A stretch of 64,000 nucleotides of DNA from Cavenderia fasciculata. Lineage: Eukaryota; Evosea; Eumycetozoa; Acytosteliales; Cavenderiaceae. Within the stretch, counting starts at the first letter, position 1. Every line of letters starts with the position of its first letter. The translations under genes and the position numbers were made by a program. Below are positions 11,774 through 26,425 of this stretch, in pieces. The notes beneath the pieces are model-generated. The model saw nothing but the letters and a program-made list of their open reading frames with translations, was not told the origin of the DNA and searched no databases. Location of the stretch: the NCBI RefSeq assembly GCF_000203815.1, contig NW_004457624.1, positions 2,232,001-2,296,000 on the forward strand, written 5' to 3'.

Positions 11774-12388
11774 TTAGGTAACTTTTTTAGTAGTTGATCT
11801 ATTTCTAATATTTGGATGTTCTTGTTGAGCTCCATTCTCTTCATCTGAATCTTCTTCATCAGAATAGACAACTTTGTTCTTTGGTAAAGGTTTTCTTGGT
11901 GTATTGTTTTGACTGAGCCAAGTATTGATTGGTTTGAGTAGGTCAGTTGCCATTTCACGCTTAAAGTAGAGTGTGTCGGTGAGCTTGATGTCTAGGTTAT
12001 CGACGGTATTGAGAGCCAACTTGAACAGTTTCTTCTTTTGATGCAACTCTTCGACAATGACACACGATGCACAACGATCGAGATCGATGACTATCTCGTT
12101 GCCAGGAGCACCTCTGATCACTTCGATGATGTTTCTATAGGCGATCGATACACGGTTGTTCACACTGTCAAACAGTACACGATACTCGTCACGTACATTC
12201 AACAGTCCGATGAGCATAAACATAAAGAGAAACATAAACTTGCCCAACCAAATGAACCATTCATCGGTCTGATGTATGATAAATGGTACCAGTCCAACCA
12301 ATGATATCATGAATCCTAATCCCCATTCTTTAGCTCTGTCACTGTGATCAAGTACTAATCTACCTTTTTTATTCTCTGTTATTTTCAT
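11774..12388 (-). CDS. Probable EROS/CYBC1-family membrane protein (cytochrome b-245 chaperone-like)
   Basis: A single-exon gene of 204 residues. Two hydrophobic segments lie at about 24-40 and 47-62 (GLGFMISLVGLVPFII; LGKFMFLFMFMLIGLL). They are followed by a PH-like beta-rich region with YRVLFDSVNNRVSIAYRN and GNEIVIDLDRCASCVIVEE, and an acidic/basic tail (SDEEDSDEENG). Length, two N-terminal membrane helices and the order of these motifs match the EROS (CYBC1/C17orf62) family. In mammals it is an ER chaperone that stabilises the gp91phox-p22phox NADPH oxidase heterodimer. The assignment rests on remembered pattern, not a search; another two-helix PH-like protein is possible. Confidence 0.55.
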   Translation of the reverse strand: MKITENKKGRLVLDHSDRAKEWGLGFMISLVGLVPFIIHQTDEWFIWLGKFMFLFMFMLIGLLNVRDEYRVLFDSVNNRVSIAYRNIIEVIRGAPGNEIVIDLDRCASCVIVEELHQKKKLFKLALNTVDNLDIKLTDTLYFKREMATDLLKPINTWLSQNNTPRKPLPKNKVVYSDEEDSDEENGAQQEHPNIRNRSTTKKVT

Positions 12389-13162
12389 TATAATTTAGCA
12401 AGTATGTAAGTAAGTAAGTAACTTGTTAAATTATAAATATTTAAAAAATAAAAAAGAAGAAGAGGAAGAGGAAGAAGAAAACAACCACACACATCATCCT
12501 CCTCTTTTAATATTATTAAAATAAATAAAAGTGGTCTACTCCACTTATTTTTTAATCATCCATCATTCTTGAAAAACTTGTTATATAAATATGACTAGAG
12601 ATAATAATAAATATTATTTGTATTTGTATTTGTATATGTATATGTTTTGATCGATTAGATTAATGGGGTTAGGGTTGATAGAACACACGAATCTTGAATC
12701 ATCCAAATTTCATCGATTGGGTGTTTAGGCCAATGGGATATCTTTGAACCCAAAATATATTATTGATGAAAATATCTTTGTTTTCATTAAAAGTGGGTCC
12801 ACGCAACAAGGTCTGTTTTCCACCATGGTGAACTTGAACAGCATACTTGGTTTGTTTCTTTAAACCAGAAGTTCATCAAAGATAGAGAGATAGGTAGTGT
12901 CGTTTATTATTACTTGATAGTACAACAAACAAACACACTTTTGATTTAATTAAAAAAAAGTTCACACAACACACTTTATTCATCATCATCAATCAACCAA
13001 CCAAACACACACAAAGTTAGTTTATCTTTATCTTTATTATTTTTTTTTTTTTTGTATATCTATTGATTGATCAATGACCCTCCAATTATAAATCATATAT
13101 TTAAATATAATATTTAGTGTAGTAATAGTAATACAACAAACTAGTCTTCTTTAGTAGTAGCC
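12389..13162. other. Intergenic region with an orphan coding-like fragment
   Basis: This is the divergent gap between the EROS-like gene and the HECT ligase. It holds AG-rich and TGTA-repeat tracts, a CAAC-rich stretch near 12990-13010, and a coding-like fragment at 12699-12872 (listed separately). The ligase promoter is presumably near 12900-13160. Confidence 0.4.
12699..12872 (-). pseudogene. Orphan exon or gene fragment, 57 codons
   Basis: Read on the minus strand, the open frame gives TSGLKKQTKYAVQVHHGG, then KQTLLRGPTFNENKDIF, INNIFWVQRYPIGL and NTQSMKFG before TGA. Composition is protein-like and unlike the flanking AT-rich DNA. A stop codon lies directly upstream, with no ATG or clear splice acceptor. 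It looks like a leftover C-terminal piece of a host gene. The parent family was not recognised. Confidence 0.35.
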
Positions 13163-16100
13163 ATGGGAAACCATTTAGCAAAAGAAAGGATTGATCTGTC
13201 ACCTAGAACTTTAACTTTGACAAGGTATGATACACTCTCTCTTTATACTATTCCTCCTCTAATATATATATATATATTTACCTATTTACCTATTTACCTA
13301 TTTACCTATATTTTTTTAGTGTTGATGATAAAGTATGGTTAGGAATACCAGAAGAGAATCTATTCAATGATTCATTTACGATTGAAAAGTATTATATGCT
13401 GCAAAGCAAGCCATTATCCAACTTTAGAGATGCCGATCATTTCAAGTCGATAGAGTTGCTCGAGGACTCTTTCTTTCCCTCTTACAAGGATCGCTATCTA
13501 GGCGACGAAGAGATCTTTCAATCAGATGGCAGTAGTGATTCTAAATCTGATTCAACTACAACAACGAATCAACCAAACTCATCTCAACAACAACAACAAC
13601 AACAAGTATCTACACCAAGAGAACAAAATACTAAACCATCAGTACCAACATCTGCTTCAACCATGTCACTTGGAAATACACAACCTCCTCCTACTCCTCT
13701 TCCTCATCTTATTGTCCCTAATAATAATACTACAAATCAATCAAATAATAGAAATAATAATAATAATAATAATAGTGGTAATAGACAAAGATCAGGTAGT
13801 AATGCTACAATAAATGTAAATAATAATAATAGAGTATCAAACCAGAATAATAATAATAATAATACAAGAAATAGAAATTCAACAACTCAACCAAACAATA
13901 ATAATAATAATCCTCTTCCATCCACTTCATCCAATACATCATCATCATCATCTGTTCCTCCTGTTACTTCTACTTCTACTACAACAAATTCAACACAACA
14001 AAATAATAATTCCTCTTCTTCTTCTTCTACTACCGCTTCTACTTCTACTACTTCTCAAGAATTAAAAAATAATTTAATTAATAATAATAGTTTATATACA
14101 AGATATAATGAAGAATTAAAGAATAGACAATCAATACCAGTATATTTGATTGATGAAGATCCATTTCATACGCACGAAATAACGACACAGTTGTTGTTGG
14201 AGGATTTGTATACACAATCCAATGTAAATTCCGCATACTATAGTACACTACTTCAAAAGCGTTTGGCCATTCTAAAGAGAATTCATTTGGCACTTAAACG
14301 AGAGATTGCTCGTAAAAAGCTCTACGACTCTGTCTATCACTCCAAAGCCAAGACTCGCACGAAAAAGGTTCACACTCCACCCGTATCCATTCGAATAGCG
14401 TGTCGATTGTTTATCACTACGTTGCAAGAACAAGTCTTTGAACAACGCATCTCGTTGCCAACTCTTAAATCATTCAACTCTATGATTCGTGACTTGCCAC
14501 CCCTTTCCATGGCCGGTGAACCAATTGATTGTATCGATAGTCTCACCAAATGGCTTTTATCGGCCATTGCCACCAATGTGGTCACTGTTAAACGAGAGGC
14601 TATGGAATCATTAATCTCACTGGGTCTCTCCCAAGGTTCACTCAGTGCTATCCTCTTTTCCCTATCTCTAATTATAATGCCTGAAAAAATTAATCAACCA
14701 ATTACTCCTTCTCATAATATTAATAATATTAATAGTAATAGTAATAATAGTATACGTAAATCTTCTGAAAAACAAACCGATAATAATAATCCTTCATCAA
14801 ATTCATCATCATCATCTTTAGAAAAGATAGATGTTTCAATTTCAACATTAAGACTTGTACCATTTATAAGACAATTGGAACAATGGAAAGTAGATTTACC
14901 ATTGAGCCCGCTGTCAAGAGATTTATTATTTTCAACTTGGCCAATTTTATGGAATAATATGGCCGAGGAGACTGATGATTCATTGGCCTTTTTATCATTA
15001 CCCAATTCTAATATTGCAACAATTGCATCGGATGGTGAATACATTTACATTCACGATACTTGTGGTTTGGCCAAGATTGGTACTGGGTACAATGGGACAC
15101 ATCAAGGTCGTGTCTATGCCAGAGACCCCAATTGGTTCCCAAAAGAAAAGGGGTGGATGGCAGTCATTGGAACACACATTTACTATCGATCACCATCGAC
15201 CGAACCCTATTCACTCTATGTAATTGACGCAATGAACCTTCAAGTGTTGGGTGGTGTCAAGCAAGATGGCACTGGAACCTTTCCAAGTACAAATAACCTC
15301 ACTCTTCCATTTGGTCCGGAAACTACTCAATCAACTGTCGACGAAAGTATATTCCTCACACCTCACTATCAAATTACCACTCGTTCACCAATGTTTACCG
15401 ATGGTCGTTATCTCTATATCCTTTCACTTCAAAGATTTCATAGTTATAATAACAAACAATTTATTGTTGATATTTATGATCCTCAATCTCAATTTAATCA
15501 TATTAAAAGAATTGAATTAAGATATCCTGATACTGGTAAATAGAAAAAAATAGAAAAAAAAAAAAAGTAAAAAGAAATATTAATTTTTTTATATTTTTTT
15601 TTTAGATATAAATGAAGGATTAGTATTAAATCCAATGATATTAGAATTTGGATCATTTTATACAAATGGACATTATTTAATGGTAGTGATACCGCCATCA
15701 TTGGGATCTGAAATATTTTATGAATCCAAAGTATTTGTTTGTAGAGCATTTAGTTTGAGTGATGGTACATTGGTTGGCAATTATGGTCTTGAAAATCAAC
15801 CAATTGGTTTGGCTTCTTGTTATGATTATCTAAACAATGTAGTTTGGAATTATTCAAGTAGTGAATCTGAAATTGGAAAATATGGTAATGAAGGTTTTGG
15901 GCCAAAACATAATTTCCCTTCAATTGTAAAATTACAAAATTCAAACAAGTCATCAACAACAACAACAACGAATCAAACTAATCAACCGCAACAACAAAGT
16001 CAATCAAATCAAGTTGGAGGTAATAATTCAAGTATAAATACATCAGTAGTTGAAATTGATGATAATTATGGTATGGAACCAAAACAAGTTGTATCAACTA

Positions 16101-19100
16101 TTCTTGGTATATTGTCTCGTTTGGCAGTTGATTATATGCCTTCTGCTTCTGAAGAATCTTCAACTATTCATCATCTTTATAAATTAAATGAATCTTATAG
16201 GTAGGTTAAAAAACAAAAAATAACTCATATCAAATACAATTAAAACTTTTTTATTAATTTTCTTTTCCTTTTTTTTTTTAAAGTGTGGAAGTAAATTTTA
16301 GTACATTTTCACAATTATATTCAATTTTAAAACATTATCAAAGTCAATTAAGAATTGGATATTCTGTTACATCACCAAAAACAATAGATATACTTAGATG
16401 CATCATTTATTGTTTGAGGTTATTAAAAGTCAATTTATTTAGATTGACGAGCAACATTCGATCATTGGAAAGTTCAACTCAACCAGTTCAAGATGCATCA
16501 AGGGATTCGCTACTAAAATGCATTGACCAAACCTTTTTACATCAACTCAGAGATTTGTTGCTTGGTTTTATCATTGATGGCATTGAAGGATCAACCAATG
16601 AAATTGCCGAATTTCATACCATCATTGAGGAGTCTTGTGAAGTATTGACAATTGGTTTGGATCTATTCTATCCAACTAGTTTAAACAAGGCAAACTTTGT
16701 TTTTAATTTATTAGAACAAGTTATGAATCAAAGACAAAATCAATCAACGCAAACCCAATCGACTGTCAAGACAAATAATATGAAATCTAATCAACAAAAT
16801 AGAGGATATTCAATGTTATTAAATAGTGTATTATCATTATTGGCAAATCATCCAAATGCATCATTTTTTTCGTTGCCTCCACTTTGCTCAGAATTGCCAT
16901 CACCATTTAGTTTATTTAATTTGGAAACACCAGATAATGGAGCTGGTGAACATCGTCCATTTGACCCAATGAATTTATTTGTACCAATCATAACTCATTT
17001 GATTGTAGAAGCACAGGCTACCATCCCCAAACAATCCATTCCACAGCTGTCACGTCAAGATTCCAGTCAACAACATCTTGGATTCTCATTGTATAGTAGT
17101 GCACCACCTCCACCTCTTTCAAACAGTTCACCGGCGATGCGACTATTATTGGCAGTCCAAAAAGACCTCATTCTTCGTGTAGAAAATTCCATCGTTGGAA
17201 CTGATGCACCTAGTCAAGCTCTTGTAGCCTATAGTAGATTGTTGATGGACAAGTGCAAGGAACTGTTATTGGCAGTATTGGATTCAGACCCACAACCACA
17301 TCGTAGTAATCATCAATCGATTCTATTGACTGATTTCAAGTCTTCAGTAGTTGGTGCTTTACTTCCTTCATTGATCCATTCACTCTTTTTATTTAGTTAT
17401 CATATTTGGTTGGCAAAAGAGTTACTTCCGTCACTTGTACAATTGATTGGAGTCGTGGATCGTGTTAATCGTCGTCTACCAAAACTTCTTAATCGACCCG
17501 AACTTGGTAGACAACCACTTCAAAAGCGTAGTTCATTTGTAGAGGGACCGATTCGTATCAGTGAATCACCTCATCCATACCATCCATTTATGAATAGTCG
17601 CCAGTTGGTGTCTATTCCCAATGCCGTCTTTTTGTCACTTGTATTTGACGAGCGTAGTTGTACTAGTTCAAACGAGGATATGCTACAGATTTACGAGTCT
17701 GCCGATTCAAAGGAACCACTTGACCAATTCTATCTATCACAATGGCCCAAACGTAGAGTGTTGGTTCCAGGTGACACTGTCGTGTTTCAATTTGTGTCGG
17801 GTGGTATCAACCCCCAGACACCATACGCTCACTGGGGCTATAGATGCAATATCATTGGTCATATGCCCAACAGTGACAAGACTAGTCTGCCATGGTCTGC
17901 TCATCTCGAAAAGACCATGTGTTGCTTGGCCGGTCGGTTTTCATCGTGTCTGATTAGTGGCGACCCTGTCACTGAACTCGAACGTCAAAACAAGAGTATT
18001 CTCGAGAGTGCACTGTTTAGTGGTGGTTGTGAAGAAGAGTATGTTTCACATGTACTCTTTAGCACACCACAACAAGATAATAGCAATAGTAATCAATCTC
18101 ATCCACATCCTCATCCACAACCACAACCACAACCATATCCATCGTCTGAATTTTCAACCAACCCATCTACTAGAGCGATTCAACGATTTTGTGTATCGTT
18201 GGCACGTAGAAATGGTGAAGTTTATAGTCAAACATTGTCAGACTTTATGTGGCAACATGTAACTGGTGAAAGACGTGCATCATCGCTTGTAGTGACCAAG
18301 GGAACCATTAGAATGGCTCAACAAGCCGTCATTGCATCGCTACTCAAACACTTGAATCTTGGTGAATTGGCCATTCAATTTACATTTGAACTCATTCAAC
18401 ACCGACAATTTATAGAAAATGATACCGATCCAAAAGATTGTATTATTAAACCACCACAAGTATTGATTGATGTTTGGCGTACATCTTACCAAATTCGTAA
18501 TGCAATCATTCAAAAACATCAAGAAAATCAAGTACTAAATAATACAGTGGTCATCAATTCAGCCGAAGAAGAATCTGTTAAACGTCGTAGTGTAGATTTT
18601 AAAACTCATGCTACCCTTAGAGAAACTATTTATAAGGATATTACAGATCAAGTCACAGAAAAATCAATGTTTTTATTAGAACTTGATTATGCTATCGATC
18701 AAAATGAAAATAATAATATTAATAATAATAATAATTCTTCATCTTCTTCTTCTCTTAATGCAAAACAAACAGAATTATTAAATTTGATTACTAGATTTGT
18801 AGTATCAAATGTATCATTGGAAGATATGAAGAGAATATTGGTGTCGCGTAGAAGTAGAGCATTTACAAGATCGATTGGATTACAAGCAATGAGAGATATT
18901 TTACGTTGTGCATCTGATCATTCAATGAAACAAGAAGTATTATGTTTTATTGGACCTGCACTACGAAACAGTGGATTGGTTAGAAGAAGAGCACCACCAT
19001 TTCATTATTTGGATCATCTTTATGGATGTGGTAGTAGATTACTTTTGGATATTAAAAAGAATTTTAGAGCTCTCATGGAAGATATTGCTATGCTCTTGCA

Positions 19101-21369
19101 AGATACCAATTCAGATCATACACTCAAATATTATGCATTGGATGCATTTACTCTAAACTTTACATCTGAAGATGCCGACCTATTGACTAGTATAGATATT
19201 TTCAACAAGATTAATAATTTAATGACAACCGATTCTATTTGGGGAGGTCTATGGTCAAGTTCATCAGTTGGACTGTCCAACCCTACAGGATCAAATCCCG
19301 CTGGCATTTTATTACATAGCCAAAGTTCAAGTTCAATTGGTAGTGCTGGTAGTGGTGGAGGAAGTAATCTTTTTAGTAGTAGTGCAATGATTGAAGAAGA
19401 GAAAATGGAAAGAGAAAAATTAAAACAAACTGCCAAAGCATTGTTTAAATTCCTTGGTCTTATTTGTGTTGACAATCAAATAGCTTCTAGCAACAATAAC
19501 AACAAAAGTTTGGATACACTGCGAGACTCTTTTTTCCATTTTATGGAAACTCAATTAGAAAGTAGTTTATTGTTTCTGTCGGAACAAAACAAAACTTATT
19601 GGTATGGTTGTGATTTACCTCTTGGTGGTATGAACTCACCTTCGTCACCAGAATCAACATCACCACCAAATAATCAACAACAAAAGAATCGTAGATTACT
19701 CCGAGGTGGAGAAAGAAGTTTATTCAATTATGACTTTTCAGAAGGTCTATCTTTACTCTATATCCTTTCTGCTTTCAATTCAGTTAAACAAAGATTAACT
19801 TCACCAAGTTTTATTAATATTTTCTATAGTATATTACAAGTTGGTGATGAATCTCAAAGAAAATTAACTCTTAGAATATTTAGAAGAATTTTACCTTTTA
19901 CATCTCCTTCAAAATTAATTTTAAAAAATCAAAATAATCAAAATAATCAAAATAATAATAATTCCAACAAAAATACTATTAATAATAATAATAATCTTAA
20001 TAATAATATTGGAATATCAAGAATGAATGATTCAAAATCATTGTTGACATTATTATTTGATATAATTGGAGCAATAAGTTATTGGGGATGTTCAAGTGAT
20101 TTATTGGAAACATCAAAATATTTGGATCCAAGATTCTTTATTACAAGTAGCAACTATAATTTATTCTTTAGTTCCAATTATAGTACCAAATTGGATTCAA
20201 CTCATTCATTTTTCTCCATCTTCGATAAATCTATTGTTTTACCAACTTGTTGGGATGGAAAAACAACAACCAACATTGGTTCAACAAGGTTTTCAGATGA
20301 TTCAAGAACTGTCACCTACCAACCAAATCCAACCAATCTCTCAACAAATCCCTCTGACAATTTTGTATTTATAAAAAGTGATGAATTTATACCAGATTCA
20401 TTACCAATTTTCTATTTTGAAATCAAAATTGAAAGTGATAATGCACATTGTGTAGTTGGATTGTTTCCAGTAGAGGAGATATCACAACTGAAAACCTTAA
20501 AGGAATGGAAACATGGATATGGATACAATGGAAAGGATGGACATAAATTGTGTCATCGGTTGGGAGCTATTAGATCAAGAGCCTATGCAAACTCTTTTAC
20601 TAGAAATGATATTGTTGGATGTGGATGGAATCGTAAAGATGGAAAGATCTTTTTCACAAAGAATGGAAAGTATTTGGGTGCTGCCTTTAAAAATGTAATC
20701 TATGGAGATTTGGTACCGGTCGTAATGATTGAAAGTGGTGTATCTGTTTCTTGCAACTTTGGACACAATGCATCATTCAACTATGATGTTGCATCTTTGA
20801 CATCATCCCATTTGGAATCTGCCATTTCAGAAAGAAACCTCCCATCCATGGCATTGTGTTATGTATCTGAAGTAGTTTCACTTGTCAGACTATTGCTTCG
20901 TACTGAATCTTGGCGTATTGCTATTCAACGTCATATTGAAGAAGGTCTTAGATTGTTACCATCAACCATTGTACAAGTACCACCAACAGATCAACAAAAA
21001 GACAGTCACGGTGGTAAAGTTGGACCAACTATACAATCTCTATTGTCTGTATTTTCAGTTATTACATTGTTGGCAGGTCATCTTGATGGATTATGGACAG
21101 GATCACGTGTCTCTATTGAATTGGCAGCTGGTATCTATGAAAAGGGTACCATTGTCGACTATTCACAACTTTCAAATCAAGCAACCGTCCTATTGGATTC
21201 AAATATCGATCGTCTATATCGTACAACTCATCCTCTTGGTGTCATTAAACCAATCTCTGAAGTCACTATTGATTTCTCTCAATTCCTACCTCCTCATTCA
21301 TCCATTATAAATTTATTATCAATTTTCCTTCGTCCAACTATCAATGAAAAGGAACATACAAATAATAAC

Positions 21370-21406
<37 letters not shown>

Positions 21407-24400
21407 GTAATGCTTCTCAATTATCATTATTATTTAGAACAAATCAAAGAAATATTTATCTATTTATAAAATCTAGAGCAATGAAAGTAATGGGATCATT
21501 GTTAAAGTATTCAGAATGTACAAGATATACACTGGAAGAAATGTTGGTTCCAGTATTGGTAGAATTTGCACTTGGTAGACCAATACAATTCCTTGATGAA
21601 CCAAAAATTGATACAATGGAAAGATTTTCTTTTCTTTTAAAAGAAAGAATTTATTCAAATTCTTTTAAATCTTTTCTTTATGGAAATAATCAAAACATTC
21701 AAAACAATCAAAAGTCAAATAATAATAATAATAATAGTAATAATAATCAAATTGAATCATCAGAAGAATATGGTACTATAACAGAAGTAGAATTTGATGA
21801 TGATAATGATATGATTGATATTGAAGAATTTGATGAAATTGCAATGTTGGATGGTGATGAAGATGATTCATTGGATAGTATAAAAGATGAAAAAAAGGAA
21901 AAGAAATCTTCAACAACAGTGACAAGTCTAAATCCAAATTTAGAAGATGAAGATACAACAGTAGGAGAAGATGAAGAAAATGTTGTCGAGGATGAAATTG
22001 TTGAAGGTATTCAAGGTAAAAGAATACCATGGTTGGAATTACAAGTTGGAATGTCAGTTTTGGTTGCAAAAAGAGAAAAACTTGGACTATGTAGAAGTAA
22101 TTGGACCGTTGAAATGGATCGTATTATTGGGCAGGTTGGAATTATCAAATCGATTGATAAAAAACATAAACAAGTATTGGTAACCTTTATCGATGAAGAA
22201 ATCTTTTCACTAGTCGATTGGTGGTTGTGTTGTGAAATTTTTATCTATCCCCCCTCGACAGATAAATCATCCAAACATCCATTGTTATCAATTGATAAAT
22301 ATTCTCAATCTCAATTGGTTCATTTGGATGCATCTTGTGAATTGGCTCTATCCATTTTATTCTCTAGACAAGCTCTCATCTCTTTATTGGTTTCTATACC
22401 AAGTAGTCAAAAGATTAGTTATGCTTCCTTTGGTGGTGCAAAAAATTTAATCTATATCCTAAAGTTGACTCTTCACACCTCTTTACTTGGTAATAGTACA
22501 ACCAATGGTAAATCTAGATTAAATAATAATCTTTCAATGATTTATAGTAGTGGAATGAAAAATATTAATAATAATAGTACTATGGATCATCTTCAATTAT
22601 TACAACAAAAATTAACTTTATTATTGATACAAGAAAATAATAATAATGGAAATAATAGTAATAATAATACTAGTACTTCATCAGAATTGGAACAATTATC
22701 AAATGAACTTTTAAATTCATTATCATCTTCAACTTCAAGTATTTCTTCTCTCAACAGTAGTCTTGATGGTAAAGACAACAAAGATTTAATCATTAATAAT
22801 AATAATAATAATTCTTCTTCTTCTTCTTCTTCTTCTTCTTCTTCTAATAATAATTCTAAATGGAAAAGTTATAAACCACCAACAAAACAACAACTGTCAA
22901 TTTCAACATCTACTTTATTAAATAATGAACCATTAAAGAATGGATTTTTAATGAAACAACAAAAGATATTAAAACTTTGGAAAAGAGTATGGGTTGTACT
23001 GTCTGGAGATACATTATTTTATTATAAATCAAATCCAATCAATCAAAACAGTAGTAATAATACAATTGCATCTTCAACAATGACATTAATTGGATCAATA
23101 GATTTAAGAGATATAGTATCAGTTACACAAGTAAATATAATGAAACAACCGACCAAGATTATATTTACAGTTAAAAAGGAATTTTGTTTTCAAGTTACCG
23201 TGGCATCCAACAAGACACATTTATTTCAAGCAAAGAGTCAGGAAGAATTGAATGAATGGTTACAAATTATCAATAGTGCATGTATATCTAGTGCAGCATT
23301 TAGATCCAAATCCAATACACTATCATCCAATTCGTTGGTAGAAGTATTGGTAAAAGAAAGTGCAGCACAACTACGAGATACAGCTCACGAACCAATTCAA
23401 CAATTGGTAGAAGAATCTGCCCACCCCTATCCAATTGGAACCAAATCTAAAAAGATTATTCGTATCGATGGTGCATTGGCATTGTTGGTAGTTTTTGACC
23501 CAAGAACTGCAACTGAACCTGGTAGTGGTAGACTTGGTTTTTATTATGATCCATGTTGTACAGATTATATTGGATCGTATAGTGGTAAATCATTTGCCCC
23601 CACACTGGTTCAATCTTGTCAATTTTGGATGGTTCAACATAATGAAGGTTCAAACAACTCTGAATGGGGTTTTAAATTTACTGTCACCCCCATTAGACTT
23701 AGAACAAGTGACATCTCACTCTTGCCTCGACCAAGTTTTGAATTTGCATGTTTTCTTTTGGATTGGATACTTCAATTGGATGGATCATTTTTTACAACCA
23801 AATATCCAAATCTATTTTCATTGGATCTTGTCGATCTTTTAATGACTCATATAGATGGTAATCAACCATTTGATCGTAAACTTAAAGTCATTACATTTTT
23901 AACTAGAATCTTGGCAAAACAAAGAGATTCAAATCAAACCATCAATATTAATAGTAAAATTGAAAATCTCCGCGAGGAAATGTTTAAATTGGTCAAATTG
24001 GAACAACAATCCAATTTAATTTCTCAATACCTCCAAAGATTAATTGAATTGGTTATTCAATATGAATTAAATCTTGATCACAACAATCAAATATTACAAC
24101 AACAACAAACTACATTGCTTCAATCAAATCAAACAAATAATCCATATATTAATAATAATCTTGTTCAACAACCAACCAATGATCAAGATGAAAGTAAATC
24201 TTGGTTTTATCGTACACTTGCAAGTTATCGTGTCATTAGAAGATTGGTTCAAGGTAAAGGATTCTCTAGAGAATTTATTAAAGAATCTTTTCGTGATACA
24301 AGAAACAAAATGGCCGTCGACTCTCCTCATCCTTATCCTCCAAATGTTCGTGTTACTGCCAATGTTTTAATACCTCGTGCCTCTAGCTTAAAGATTGAAT

Positions 24401-26425
24401 TTGATCAAAAATCAAAAACTCAAAATTATGTAGATTATTTAATGTTTTCAAAATCTACTCCTGGTGGTGATGATTTAGGTTTTTTTACTGGCGATGTAAA
24501 TATTTAATAGAAAAGAAAAAGATAGAATCTTTTATTAATCATTTATTTTTATTTTTTCTTAGTTTCCAAATCAACCAATAATAATTCAAGGAGATAGATT
24601 TATTTGGTCATTTTTTTCAGATTCAAGTGAAGGAGAATGGGGATTTAGATTTTATGTATCACCAATATTTAATGAAGAAATTCAAAAGGAAAATGAAATT
24701 CAATATGATCAAGAAATTGAATATTTATTATCTCATCCTTTTACTTGGAATCATTATATGGATTTAGAATTGGTTAAATTTATTAATACTCTTTGTGAAA
24801 AATTAAAAAAAACTCCTTCTCAATTAATGTAAATAGAAAATAGAAATAATAATAATAATAATATTAGATTTTATTAACATTTTCTTTTTTTCTATAGATT
24901 TGAACAATGTTGTATTACAGAATATTTAATATTATATCCAATGTTGTATGAATTAAAAGACGTATATATATTGGGTTTAAGATTTAATATATTAAAACAT
25001 TTTAATGAATGTTGTAAAACATTTATACAATATATTGATCAAAGAGGAGTATGTGAAGATTGGTCAATTGCCTATCAATTATCAAGTCTAAGAGGATTAT
25101 TATTTTATGATGAAAAAATGGAATTATTTATGGATTCTCTCAAACCTTCTCAATCTCTTTGTAAAAGACCATTCCTTTCACTTAATCGTCATCAAAATAT
25201 TCAAGATCAAAACAACAACAATAATTTATCCTCTTCCTCTTCATCTTCTGTACCCTTGTTGGATTCATTATTTATACAAACATTTAAACAAATTTATTAT
25301 TTGGAACCAAGTAAATTAAGATTTAATGATAGAGCATGGGAAGTTAAATTGGAAAGAGAAGGAGCAAGAGATGCAGGAGGACCATATAGAGAAACAATGA
25401 CACAAATTGTATCTGAATTGTCAAGTTTGGAAATGAATTTGTTTTTGCCATGTCAAAATGCTCAAGGAGATGTTGCATTTAATCGTGACAAGTTGGTACC
25501 AAACTCTAGTCAAACTTCCTCCCATTCATTGGCGCTATACGAATTTATTGGTCGTTTAATTGGTATTGCCATTAGAACTAGAAATTGTATTGAACTCTCT
25601 TTTCCTTCACTCTTTTGGAAGAGTTTAGTTTCTGCCAAAATAGACCGTCAAGATTTGGAAGCAATTGACAAGTATACAGTAAACATTTTGGAAATGATCA
25701 ATCATAACGGTAGCAGTAGAAATTCAATAGATCAAGAAGCTTTTGGTGATTTATTCCAATCTTTTACAGCCAAATCTATCGACAATACAGTGGTAGAATT
25801 ATTACATGAAGGTAGAAATATACCTGTAACTTGGCATAATAGATTTGAATATGCTAGATTACTCGAGCTATACAAGATGAATGAATTTAAATTACAAATG
25901 GATGCAATTATACGTGGTGTATCATTAATTGTACCACTTCATTTGTTGAATATATTTACTTGGCAAGAATTGGAACTTAGTGTATGTGGAATGCCAGGTC
26001 TAGATATCAAATTACTCAAACGTCATACTCGCTATTGTGGTCTCTCTGCAAATGAACCACGTGTACAATGGTTTTGGAAAACACTCGAATCATTCTCTTC
26101 AGAAGAACAAACACTCTTTCTTAGATTTGTTTGGGGTCGTTCTCGTCTACCACCTTCAAACGAATTTAACATTCAATTCCAGTTGCAAGTCTTTTTAAGA
26201 GATTCTGGTCAATTTTATGACGACGAATACAATGAAGGTGAAAGAATGGCCATGTCTATGATGCACGAAAATCAAGATGAATACTTGCCAGAGGCTCAAA
26301 CTTGTTTCTTTACCCTCTCCCTACCAAATTATAGTTCGGCCGATGTAATGAAGGAAAAACTATTATATGCAATCACTACTTGTCGTGATATTGATGCTGA
26401 TTTTATTGTTATTCCAAATGTTTAA
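13163..26425 (+). CDS. Giant HECT-type E3 ubiquitin ligase with SPRY, PH and three CUB-like modules
   Basis: Six exons (13163-13224, 13320-15535, 15606-16200, 16284-24495, 24563-24828, 24898-26425) join in phase for 4,292 residues. After an Asn/Ser-rich N terminus comes a propeller-like part (IASDGEYIYIHDTCGLAKIG). A module beginning HPYHPFMNS (about 1380-1490), a SPRY domain (about 2330-2450; FYFEIKIES...GCGWNRKDGKIFFTKNG), a PH domain (about 3175-3290; KNGFLMKQQ...LWKRVWVVLSG), and two more HPYP...WGF(K/R)F modules (about 3330-3430, 3630-3735) follow. The HECT domain starts near 3925, with the catalytic Cys in LPEAQTCFFTL at about 4253. HECT ligases form a ubiquitin thioester on that Cys. 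The architecture resembles dictyostelid HECT-PH proteins and HERC1/ZZEF1-like scaffolds; substrates are unknown. Confidence 0.92.
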
